A DNA stretch of 14,712 nt from positions 1 to 14,712 of the forward strand of contig JBOGZI010000072.1 in NCBI GenBank assembly GCA_050697275.1, given 5' to 3'. The translations under genes and the position numbers were made by a program. Positions 1-6,244 of this stretch are shown piece after piece (within the stretch, counting starts at the first letter, position 1; each line of letters opens with the position of its first letter). The notes beneath the pieces were generated by a model. It was not told the DNA's origin and did no database searches. It saw only the letters and a program-made list of their open reading frames with translations. Source of the DNA: JBOGZI01 sp050697275. GTDB lineage: Bacteria; Actinomycetota; Thermoleophilia; Solirubrobacterales; 70-9.

Positions 1-1309
1 CGTGGACGACGTAGTCGCCGACCCGCAGCTCCACTGCGGCGGCGAGCTTCGCCCGGGCGGAGACCTGCGGGGCCGCCCGGCGCCGGTGGATCAGGCGCCG
101 CTGCGGGATCACCGCCAGCTCCAGCTCGGGGGCGAGGAATCCCTCGCGGAGCCGGGCCTCGGCGAAGCTCAGGCTCCGCTCGGCGGGCGGCTCGTCCGCC
201 AGGAAGCCGGCGTCGAGCCGGGCGAGGTTGTAGCGGGCGCGCTCGGCCTCGCCGCGGCTCTCGAAGGCGACAACGGTGCGGTACCCGGAGCGCAGCAGCC
301 GCTCGAGCTCGGACTCCGCCTCGGCCAGCGTCCGGGAGGGGAACTCGGCCCGCTGCGCCCGGAAGGAGTGCCGCTGGCCGGAGTCGGCGCCGAGCGAGAG
401 CGCGGCGCGCTCGGCAAGCGGCTCGGCGACGTCGACGTAGAGCTGCCGCGCCTCGTCCTCGTGGACGGCGGCGAGCACGTCCTCCCAGCGGTCCCGCAGG
501 GCGCCGGGGATCTCCTCGGCGGCGGCGATCACCACCAGCGCATCCGCCGGGACGAGGTCGAGCGGCGCCCGGAACCCCCGTGAATCGACCTCGCCGCGGT
601 GCTCGGCGGCGAGCTCGGCCGCCGGGGCGAGCTCGACCCGCTCCGCATCGCCGAGCGAGCGCTGGGTGAAGACCGAGAACCAGCGAATCGAGTCGATCTC
701 GTCACCGAAGAGCTCGACGCGGACGGCACGCTCCTCGGTCGCCGGGTAGACGTCGAGGATCCCCCCGCGCACGGCGAACTGCCCCCGTTCCTCGACCTGC
801 TCGACCCGCTCGTAGCCCGAGTCCGCGAGCAGCTCCGAGACGTCACCCAGGTCCACCGACTCGCCCAGGTGGAGGGCGAGGCTATCGGGACGGAGGCTCG
901 GGTCAGGCACCGCCTCCGCGAGCGCGATGGCGCTGGCGACGACCACGGGCGAGGAGGTGGCGAGCGCGTCGAGGGCGGCGACGCGCAGACCGGCGAGGTG
1001 CGGCGGAGGCTCGAGGTGGGACTCATACGTGGTCCCCCGGGACGGGTAGAGGTGGACCTCGCGCGGAGCGAGGAAGACCAGGAGGTCGGAGGCGAGGTCG
1101 CGAGCCGAGCGGTCGTCGGCCGCGACGATCAGGGCGGGCCCCGAGCCCGGCCCATCGGGTAGCTCCAACAGCGAGGCGAGCAGGTAGGGACGCAGGGCCG
1201 CCGATACGTAGGCGTCCACGGGCGCCTCCCCACGCTCCCCGAGCGCATCGCGCAGCGAGCGAAGGGAGTCGCTCTCCGTCGCGATCTGTAGCAGCGGTCT
1301 CAGGCTCAT
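1..1309 (-). CDS. mfd: Transcription-repair coupling factor Mfd, N-terminal part (cut by left edge)
   Basis: Mfd is an ATP-dependent translocase that pushes stalled RNA polymerase off damaged DNA and recruits UvrA. About 436 N-terminal residues of roughly 1,100 are present. The reading frame runs off the left edge without a stop. The UvrB-like module is clear: SRGTTYESHLEPPPHLAGL near residues 89-107, SGYERVEQVEERGQFAVRGG near 166-185, and ELFGDEIDSIRWF with a TQRSL motif near 200-220. The visible part ends in GDYVVH, the start of the RNA-polymerase-interacting (CarD-like) domain. The helicase motor lies outside the window. The start is the ATG of MSLRPLL; no Shine-Dalgarno is evident and no better in-frame start lies upstream. 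Mfd commonly follows pth, as here, although three genes intervene. Identification is secure; only the exact start is open. Confidence 0.97.
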   Translation of the reverse strand, partial: MSLRPLLQIATESDSLRSLRDALGERGEAPVDAYVSAALRPYLLASLLELPDGPGSGPALIVAADDRSARDLASDLLVFLAPREVHLYPSRGTTYESHLEPPPHLAGLRVAALDALATSSPVVVASAIALAEAVPDPSLRPDSLALHLGESVDLGDVSELLADSGYERVEQVEERGQFAVRGGILDVYPATEERAVRVELFGDEIDSIRWFSVFTQRSLGDAERVELAPAAELAAEHRGEVDSRGFRAPLDLVPADALVVIAAAEEIPGALRDRWEDVLAAVHEDEARQLYVDVAEPLAERAALSLGADSGQRHSFRAQRAEFPSRTLAEAESELERLLRSGYRTVVAFESRGEAERARYNLARLDAGFLADEPPAERSLSFAEARLREGFLAPELELAVIPQRRLIHRRRAAPQVSARAKLAAAVELRVGDYVVH

Positions 1310-1365
1310 CTGGATGCGAGGGCGCCCATGGGGGGCGACCGTTTGGTCTCTGGGCACGACGAACG

Positions 1366-1408
1366 GCCGGATCGGCGATCCGGCGGCTCGGACCGGGCAC
1401 AGGCCCGG
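1366..1408 (-). other. Two tandem hairpins in the mfd leader
   Basis: Two perfect inverted repeats lie between the SRPBCC gene and mfd. One is GCCGGATC / GATCCGGC around a GGC loop (1366-1384). The other is CCGGGC / GCCCGG around ACAG (1393-1408). Neither is followed by a T-run on either strand, so a standard intrinsic terminator is unlikely. They could slow or stop transcription leaving the SRPBCC gene, or be structured mfd leader RNA. Confidence 0.4.
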
Positions 1409-1417
1409 CCTGAGGCG

Positions 1418-1423
1418 ATCCTA
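1418..1423 (-). promoter_or_regulatory. Possible -10 box for mfd
   Basis: On the minus strand TAGGAT fits the actinobacterial TANNNT -10 pattern. A TTGCCC lies 15 bases upstream as a weak, slightly close -35. Transcription from here would give a leader of about 100 bases holding both hairpins. This is inferred from sequence alone. Confidence 0.3.
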
Positions 1424-1458
1424 GCGTCAGCCGCGAGCGGGCAATTTCGGGGCCGCGG

Positions 1459-1911
1459 CTATCCCTCGGCGGAGAGGACCTCGTCCAGCTTGTCGAGGCT
1501 GTCCGACCAGCCGTTCCTGTGAAGGTCGAGGCGCGCCTCGGTCGCGAACGGCCCCTGGGAGAGCGACAGCTCCGTCGAGCCGTCGAGGTCCGCGAGCGAG
1601 AGCCGCACCAGCGTCTCCCTATCGTCGGGATCGGGCTCCTCCCAGCGGAAGCTGTACGTGAGCTCGCTGAGCGGCTCGACCTCGCGGAACTCGCCGGTGA
1701 GGTGGAACGCGTCTCCATCCGGCGGCTGCATGGTCAGCCGGTACCGGCCGCCGACCCGGAGATCCCACTCGAGTTCGGGGGTCGTGAACCCGCGGGGCCC
1801 CCACCACCTCGCCAACTCCTCCGGCTCAGTCAGGAGCTGGTACAGGCGGGGTCGCGCGGCGGGGAAGACCCGCTTCAGCTCGAGGACCAGCTGCTCGCCG
1901 CGGGCCGTCAC
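1459..1911 (-). CDS. SRPBCC / AHSA1-family protein
   Basis: A 150-residue single-domain protein of the START/SRPBCC fold, related to the Aha1 C-terminal domain (AHSA1/CalC group). The family pattern is plain: an N-terminal helix LLTEPEELARWWGPRGFTTP (residues about 23-42), a strand pair WDLRVGGRYRLTMQPPDG, FHLTGEFREVEPLSELTYSF, and a C-terminal helix NGWSDSLDKLDEVL that closes the hydrophobic pocket. Such proteins bind small hydrophobic ligands; no specific ligand can be read here. The GTG at 1911 is chosen because the fold begins right after it and the upstream frame is antisense to lysE; a partial SD (GAGG) sits about 9 bases before it. It is divergent from lysE with 54 bases between starts. 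The stop lies 149 bases before mfd. Cytoplasmic; function beyond the fold unknown. Confidence 0.85.
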   Translation of the reverse strand: MTARGEQLVLELKRVFPAARPRLYQLLTEPEELARWWGPRGFTTPELEWDLRVGGRYRLTMQPPDGDAFHLTGEFREVEPLSELTYSFRWEEPDPDDRETLVRLSLADLDGSTELSLSQGPFATEARLDLHRNGWSDSLDKLDEVLSAEG

Positions 1912-1952
1912 GCCATCATCCTCGCATCCCGGCCGACGCCGGCCAACCTCGG

Positions 1953-1958
1953 TAAGAC
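1953..1958 (+). promoter_or_regulatory. Possible -10 box for lysE, close to the start
   Basis: TAAGAC lies 7 bases before the lysE ATG, with no Shine-Dalgarno between. It matches TANNNT except at the last base. This spacing would start transcription at or next to the ATG, giving a leaderless mRNA. Tentative. Confidence 0.35.
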
Positions 1959-1965
1959 TTTCCGC

Positions 1966-2604
1966 ATGCCGCCAGAGCTGATCGCCTTCTGCGGCGTCGC
2001 CGCCGTCCTGGTGGTGACCCCGGGGCCGGACATGGCGCTGGTCGCCCGCAACGCCCTCGTCGGGGGCCGCTCCGCCGTCCCGGTCACGGTGCTCGGGATC
2101 TGCGCGGGGATCGTGATCCACGCAATGGCGGCGGCCGTGGGGCTTTCGGCCCTGCTCGCCGCCTCGGCGACGGCCTACGCCGTGGTCAAGGTCGTCGGCG
2201 GCGCCTACCTGATCTACCTGGGGATCCAGGCGTGGCGGGCCTCGCTCCGGACCGACGGCGATACGGAGTGGATGCTGGGCCCGGCGCGGCGCTTCGCCGG
2301 CGGCGGCGCCTTCCGGCAGGGCTTCGTCTCCAACGTGCTCAACCCGAAGCTGGTCGTCTTCTTCATCTCGGTGCTGCCGGGATTCACCTCGCCCGACGGC
2401 AGCTTCTTCACCCAGGTGGTGATCCTCGGCCTCGTCTTCGAGCTGCTGACGATCGTCTGGCTGCTCTCCTACGGCGCGGGGGTGGCGCGGATCGGCGAGG
2501 CGATGCGCCGCCCGTCGGTGCGCCACTTCCTCGAGCGGGTCAGCGGCTCGGTCCTGATCGCCCTCGGTCTCCGCGTCGCGGTAGACGGCGCCCGCGAGCT
2601 CTGA
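1966..2604 (+). CDS. LysE/RhtB-family amino-acid or metabolite exporter
   Basis: A 212-residue inner-membrane protein of the LysE superfamily, whose members export amino acids such as lysine, threonine or homoserine lactone. The hallmark VVTPGPDMALVARNALVGGR (residues about 15-34) follows the first hydrophobic helix. Further hydrophobic stretches come at about 40-62, 67-86, 113-135, 145-170 and 185-208, matching the family's six helices. The second motif NVLNPKLVVFFISVLPGF lies near 122-139. Length is typical. The ATG at 1966 is chosen because the family sequence starts there; longer frames run antisense to the neighbouring SRPBCC gene. It converges on the enoyl-CoA hydratase-like gene with one base between stop codons. 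The substrate cannot be read from sequence, and there is no adjacent LysG-type regulator to suggest one. Confidence 0.9.
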   Translation: MPPELIAFCGVAAVLVVTPGPDMALVARNALVGGRSAVPVTVLGICAGIVIHAMAAAVGLSALLAASATAYAVVKVVGGAYLIYLGIQAWRASLRTDGDTEWMLGPARRFAGGGAFRQGFVSNVLNPKLVVFFISVLPGFTSPDGSFFTQVVILGLVFELLTIVWLLSYGAGVARIGEAMRRPSVRHFLERVSGSVLIALGLRVAVDGAREL

Positions 2605-2605
2605 G

Positions 2606-3331
2606 CTACTCCGGCTGCCGGTGCGGCAGGCCGGGCCCCGAGCGCTGCCACTCGACCTGGCCGCGCCCCTCCTCCGCTGAGCGCTCGACGACCCCGTCCC
2701 AGTTCAGGAGCATCCGCTTCAGCCGGGCGACCGCCTCGGGCGGGTGGGCGGCCACCTCGGCGGCGAGCTGGAGGGCGGCCTCCTCGGTGCGGGCCGCGGG
2801 CGCGACGCGATGGACCAGGTTCATCCGCAGCGCCTCGTCGGCGCCGACGTTGCGCGAGGTGAGCAGCAGGAACTTGGCGACGGAGAGGCCGCAGAGGGTG
2901 ACCAGCCGGGCAGGGCCGACGGGCACGCCCAGCTCAGCGCCGGGGAACCGCAGGCGCAGGTTGCCGCCGGCGACGCGCAAGTCGCAGGCGACCGCGATCT
3001 CCGCTCCGCCGCCGACGCAGGCGCCGTGACAGGCGGCGACGGTGGGCTTCGGGAACGCGGTCAGCTCGTCGTAGAGACGGGCGAAGAGCTCCATCCGGCG
3101 CACCCTTCCCTCGTCGTCCAGCTCCTCGCGCACGTCCGCGCCCGCCGAGAGGCCGAGATGGTCGTTGGAGGAGACCACCAAGACCCGCACCGACTCGTCC
3201 TCACGCGCCGACTCGAGATGGGCGAGCAGCTCCTCGAGCATCGCGGTGTTGATCGCGTTTCGGGCGTCCTCGCGCTCGAGGCGAAGCAGCGCCACCCCGG
3301 CCTCGTCAACGTCGTAGCTGGTCAGGCTCAC
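2606..3331 (-). CDS. Enoyl-CoA hydratase/isomerase-family protein
   Basis: A 241-residue crotonase-fold protein. The oxyanion-hole segments are present: LSAGADVREE (residues 61-70) and CVGGGAEIAVACDL (105-118). Glu111 in GGGAEIA corresponds to Glu144 of rat mitochondrial enoyl-CoA hydratase. The second catalytic glutamate of true hydratases (Glu164 in rat, in PEILLG) is not evident: the aligned segment reads FPGAELGVPVG, which puts glycine there. The protein may therefore be an isomerase, thioesterase or another crotonase activity instead of a hydratase. It starts with GTG, whose last two bases plus the next A form the TGA stop of pth (GTGA overlap, 3328-3331), so translation is likely coupled to pth. 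The link to peptidyl-tRNA hydrolase appears positional. The substrate is unknown. Confidence 0.88.
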   Translation of the reverse strand: MSLTSYDVDEAGVALLRLEREDARNAINTAMLEELLAHLESAREDESVRVLVVSSNDHLGLSAGADVREELDDEGRVRRMELFARLYDELTAFPKPTVAACHGACVGGGAEIAVACDLRVAGGNLRLRFPGAELGVPVGPARLVTLCGLSVAKFLLLTSRNVGADEALRMNLVHRVAPAARTEEAALQLAAEVAAHPPEAVARLKRMLLNWDGVVERSAEEGRGQVEWQRSGPGLPHRQPE

Positions 3332-3978
3332 GTCGCCGTCACGTCCTCGGCGTCCCCCTCCGGGTCGACCGGGTCCGCGGTGAGGCGCTCGATCAGCCGC
3401 TCGGCCTCGTCCGCGGCGGCGCCGATCAACGCCCTCACCTGGTCGGCGGGCTCGCTGAAGCGCCCGAGCACGTAGGCGGAGACCAGGTCGGGGTCGGTGC
3501 TGTCGGGGCGCCCGACGCCCGCCCGAACCCGCCAGTAGTCCCGGCCTCCGAGGCCCCGGTCGAGGCTGCGCAGGCCGTTGTGGCCCGCCACGCCCCCGCC
3601 CAGCTTGCTGCGGACCTCGCCGAAGGGGAGGTCGATCTCGTCGTGAAGGGCGATGATCCGGTCGAGCGGGACCCCGAGCTCCCCCCGCGCCGGCCCGGCG
3701 GCGTCCCCGGACTCGTTCATGAAGGTCTGCGGCAGCAGGATCGCCGCCCGCGCTCGGCCGGGCCCGCGGCCCGCGGCGATCAGCCCCCCGAAGCGCTTCT
3801 TCGCCCGCGGCAGCTCCCAGCGCCTGGCGAGCTCCTCGGCGATCTCGAAGCCGATGTTGTGGCGGGTTCCCGCGTAGCGGGCGCCGGGGTTGCCGAGGCC
3901 GACGATCAGGACATCCGCCCGCGAAGGCGCCCCGCCCTCACCCTTCGACTCACGCCGCCGCCGGCGAAAGAGCGCCAG
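3328..3978 (-). CDS. pth: Peptidyl-tRNA hydrolase, apparent CTG start
   Basis: Pth cleaves the ester bond of peptidyl-tRNAs that drop off the ribosome, recycling tRNA; it is essential in most bacteria. All active-site residues are visible, numbered from the CTG: Asn30 in VGLGNPG, His40 in GTRHNIGF, Asn88 in TFMNES, Asp113 in HDEIDLP and Asn134 in AGHNGL. These match E. coli Asn10, His20, Asn68, Asp93 and Asn114. The body is 216 residues, with an Arg-rich N-terminal extension (LALFRRRRRE) and an acidic C-terminal tail. The start is unusual. Between the rplY stop (3984-3982) and the catalytic Asn there is no ATG, GTG or TTG in frame. The first ATG, at 3720, would remove Asn30 and His40. I chose the CTG at 3978, two codons after the rplY TAG, with a GAGGAGGG Shine-Dalgarno-like stretch 10-11 bases upstream. 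Its stop overlaps the next gene's GTG. Confidence 0.94.
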   Translation of the reverse strand: MALFRRRRRESKGEGGAPSRADVLIVGLGNPGARYAGTRHNIGFEIAEELARRWELPRAKKRFGGLIAAGRGPGRARAAILLPQTFMNESGDAAGPARGELGVPLDRIIALHDEIDLPFGEVRSKLGGGVAGHNGLRSLDRGLGGRDYWRVRAGVGRPDSTDPDLVSAYVLGRFSEPADQVRALIGAAADEAERLIERLTADPVDPEGDAEDVTAT

Positions 3979-3981
3979 CGG

Positions 3982-4713
3982 CTACTCGCCCTCCTCGGCG
4001 CGGCCCTCGCCGCCGCCCTCACCCTCGGCGGGCGCCTCACCCTCAGCGGGCGCCTCGCCCTCCGGCGCCTCCTCGCCCTCGGGGACCTCCTCGCCCTCGC
4101 CGACCAGCTCGGCCTCCTCCTCGAGCTCGGGCTCGGGCTCCTCCTCGACCCGGGGCGGGCTGAGAGTCGCGATCGTGATCTCCTCGGGCTCGTCGACCAT
4201 GAACTTCGTCCCGGATGGGGGCGCCACGGTCGCCAGCGAGATCGTGTCGCCGATCACCATCTCGGAGACGTCGACCGTGAGCTGCTCGGGGATCTCGGTG
4301 GGCAGCGCCTCGACGGTGACCTCGCGGGTGACGTGCTCGAGGACGCCCCCCTCCTTCACTCCGGGAGCCTCCTCGGTGCCCTCGAGCTCGATCGGCACCT
4401 CGGACTGGATCTCCTCGTCCAGGCGGACCTGGAGGCAGTCGAGATGGAGCATGTCGCCGCGCACGGGGTGGTTCTGCTGCTCCTTGATCACCACCGGGAC
4501 GGGCTTCGATCCGTCCAGCTCCAGGTCGAGCAGGGTGTGGCCCTCCTGGAGCAACCTGCGAACCTCTCGGGCGGGAACCTGGAAGGGGCGCGCCTCACCG
4601 CCCTGGCCGTAAACCACCCCGGGCACCAGGCCCTCGCGGCGCAGGCGTCGCGTGGCCCGCGAGCCGAAGACTTCGCGGGCGGTGACACTTAGGGTGGCGC
4701 GATCGGAGGCCAT
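3982..4713 (-). CDS. rplY: 50S ribosomal protein L25, long (TL5/CTC) form with acidic tail
   Basis: L25 binds 5S rRNA in the large subunit; long forms are called TL5 or general stress protein CTC. The N-terminal RNA-binding domain occupies residues 1-90 (VTAREVFGSRATRRLRREGL, then PGVVYGQGG, then HPVRGDMLHLDCLQV). The C-terminal beta domain runs to about 188 (EVPIELEGTEEAPGVKEGG, PTEIPEQLTVDVS, VIGDTISL). Residues 189-243 form a glutamate-rich, probably disordered tail with a repeated EGEAPA unit. Total length is 243 residues, longer than the usual 190-220 because of the tail. The ATG begins the conserved MASDRATLSV; no Shine-Dalgarno precedes it. Pth follows in the same frame after a single TAG. 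The gene is divergent from the ABC1 kinase with 79 bases between starts. Confidence 0.96.
   Translation of the reverse strand: MASDRATLSVTAREVFGSRATRRLRREGLVPGVVYGQGGEARPFQVPAREVRRLLQEGHTLLDLELDGSKPVPVVIKEQQNHPVRGDMLHLDCLQVRLDEEIQSEVPIELEGTEEAPGVKEGGVLEHVTREVTVEALPTEIPEQLTVDVSEMVIGDTISLATVAPPSGTKFMVDEPEEITIATLSPPRVEEEPEPELEEEAELVGEGEEVPEGEEAPEGEAPAEGEAPAEGEGGGEGRAEEGE
4021..4056. repeat. Two tandem 18-base units inside rplY
   Basis: Two copies of an 18-base unit, accctcNgcgggcgcctc on the plus strand, stand side by side and differ at one base. They encode the repeated EGEAPA of the L25 acidic tail. Similar but diverged units continue to about 4090. Such arrays can gain or lose units in frame by slippage. 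Confidence 0.75.
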
Positions 4714-4769
4714 GGTGAAATGAGAGTCGGCGACCGCGGGACACTTGCCGGGGACGCCGCTGGCAGGCC

Positions 4770-4775
4770 AGGATA
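4770..4775 (-). promoter_or_regulatory. Possible -10 box for rplY in the divergent spacer
   Basis: TATCCT on the minus strand fits TANNNT and would leave a leader of about 50 bases before rplY. The overlapping plus-strand TAGAAA (4774-4779) is a weaker candidate for the divergent ABC1 gene. No convincing -35 is visible for either. Confidence 0.3.
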
Positions 4776-4792
4776 GAAAATGTGAACTGAAG

Positions 4793-6244
4793 ATGGACAG
4801 CGAACGCGACAACGACAAAGAGCCGGAGAGCAAGCGCATCCCGAGCACTAGGATCGGTCGCTCGGCGAAGCTGGGTGGCGCGATCGGGGGGCAGGCGACC
4901 CGGTACGCGGGGACCGTCGCCGCCAACGTGGCGCGCTCGGAGGAGAAGTCGAAGGAGCGACTCGAGACGCGCCACATCGAGACCGCGCTGAAGATGGCCT
5001 CGGTGCTCGGCGAGATGAAGGGCGCCGCGATGAAGATCGGGCAGATGGCGTCGTTCATCGACATCGACCTGCTGCCGCCCGAGTACCGCGAGATCTACCA
5101 GGAGCAGCTCGCCAAGCTGCGCACCGCGGCGCCTCCGATGCCCTGGGAGAAGGTCGCCGACGTGCTCGAGGGCGAGTACGAGCAACCCCTGGAGCGGGTG
5201 TTCGCCTCGATCGAGGAGGAGGCGTTCGCCGCCGCCTCGATCGGCCAGGTGCACAGAGCGACGCTCCGCGACGGGAACGAGGTCGCGGTCAAGGTCCAGT
5301 ACCCGGGCATCGCCGACGCGCTCGAGTCCGACATGGCCAACGCCAGCATCCTGGTGCGGCTCTCGAAGGCCCTCGCCCCCGGCCTGGACGCCGAGGCGGT
5401 CTCCTCGGAGCTGCGGGAGCGCGTGCTGGAGGAGCTCGACTACGAGTACGAGGCCCAGAACCAGCGCGCCTTCGCCCGCGCCTACGACGGGCATCCCTTC
5501 ATCCACGTGCCCAAGGTGCATTCGCGCCTCTCGCGGCGCCGGGTGCTGGTCAGCGACTACGTCGAGGGGCGGGACTTCGAGCAGGTGAAGCTGCTGCCGC
5601 AGGACGAGCGCGACATCTTCGGCGAGATCGTCTTCCGCTTCTGCTTCGGCTCGATCTACCACCTGCAGCACTTCAACGCCGACACCCACCCGGGCAACTA
5701 CCTGCTGATGGACGACGGGCGGGTGGCGTTCCTCGACTTCGGCATGACCAAGCGCCTCTCACCCGCGCAGATCAAGCTCGAGCAGCTCGCGGTCGACGCG
5801 GCGGGGCGCGACGACGCCGAGGCATTGCGCACCGCGCTTCACGAGCTCGGCTTCGTCGCCGACCCCACGCAGATCGACGCCGAGCGGCTGCTGCGGCACG
5901 TGAAGCTGGTCGGCGGCTGGTACATGGAGGATGCGGAGGTCGAGATCACGCCGCGCCGGGTGATGAAGATGATCGAGGTGACGTCGGACCCGCGCTCGGA
6001 CTTCTACGACCTGGTGCGCCGCGAGAGCCTGCCGGCAGACGAGCTGATGGGCCGACGGATGGAGACGGGGCTGCTCGCCGTGCTCGCGCAGCTGCGCGCC
6101 ATCGCCAACTGGCACCGGATCATGCGGGAGTGGGTCTACGCGGACCCGCCTTCGACCGTGCTCGGCGAGGCGGAGTGGCGCTACTTCGAGCGCCGCGGCA
6201 CCTCGCAGCGGCCGGGGTTGGCGGGCGCCGCCCGGCTGGGCTAG
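4793..6244 (+). CDS. ABC1/UbiB/AarF atypical protein kinase-like ATPase
   Basis: A 483-residue member of the ABC1 (UbiB/ADCK) family of atypical kinase-like ATPases, linked in other organisms to ubiquinone or other isoprenoid lipid metabolism. The family signatures are all present: KxGQ as KIGQ at residues 81-84; the alanine-rich loop AFAAASIGQVH at 145-154, replacing the protein-kinase glycine loop; the nucleotide-binding lysine in VAVKVQYPG at 167; ADTHPGNYLL at 296-305; and the metal-binding FLDFGMTKRL at 313-322. No C-terminal membrane helices are seen, unlike E. coli UbiB, so it is probably soluble or peripheral. The ATG at 4793 is chosen because it gives a polar MDSERDNDKE start and lies nearest the conserved region; a frame open to 4745 is possible. 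Its TAG stop overlaps the TAG of the convergent GDPD gene through a shared CTAG. No quinone gene lies nearby. Confidence 0.92.
   Translation: MDSERDNDKEPESKRIPSTRIGRSAKLGGAIGGQATRYAGTVAANVARSEEKSKERLETRHIETALKMASVLGEMKGAAMKIGQMASFIDIDLLPPEYREIYQEQLAKLRTAAPPMPWEKVADVLEGEYEQPLERVFASIEEEAFAAASIGQVHRATLRDGNEVAVKVQYPGIADALESDMANASILVRLSKALAPGLDAEAVSSELRERVLEELDYEYEAQNQRAFARAYDGHPFIHVPKVHSRLSRRRVLVSDYVEGRDFEQVKLLPQDERDIFGEIVFRFCFGSIYHLQHFNADTHPGNYLLMDDGRVAFLDFGMTKRLSPAQIKLEQLAVDAAGRDDAEALRTALHELGFVADPTQIDAERLLRHVKLVGGWYMEDAEVEITPRRVMKMIEVTSDPRSDFYDLVRRESLPADELMGRRMETGLLAVLAQLRAIANWHRIMREWVYADPPSTVLGEAEWRYFERRGTSQRPGLAGAARLG

Noticed and set aside
2..1162. Two plus-strand open frames over the left end
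   Set aside because: They are shadows of mfd, which is read on the minus strand with several conserved motifs and runs off the edge without a stop.
1912..2526. N-terminal extension of the minus-strand SRPBCC frame over lysE
   Set aside because: The frame stays open but is antisense to a clear LysE protein and shows no domain. The SRPBCC fold begins just after the GTG at 1911.
3580..4692. 370-residue plus-strand frame across pth and rplY
   Set aside because: Both strands' frames are open, but only the minus strand gives conserved proteins with active-site residues. The Leu-rich stretch is the mirror of the L25 acidic tail.
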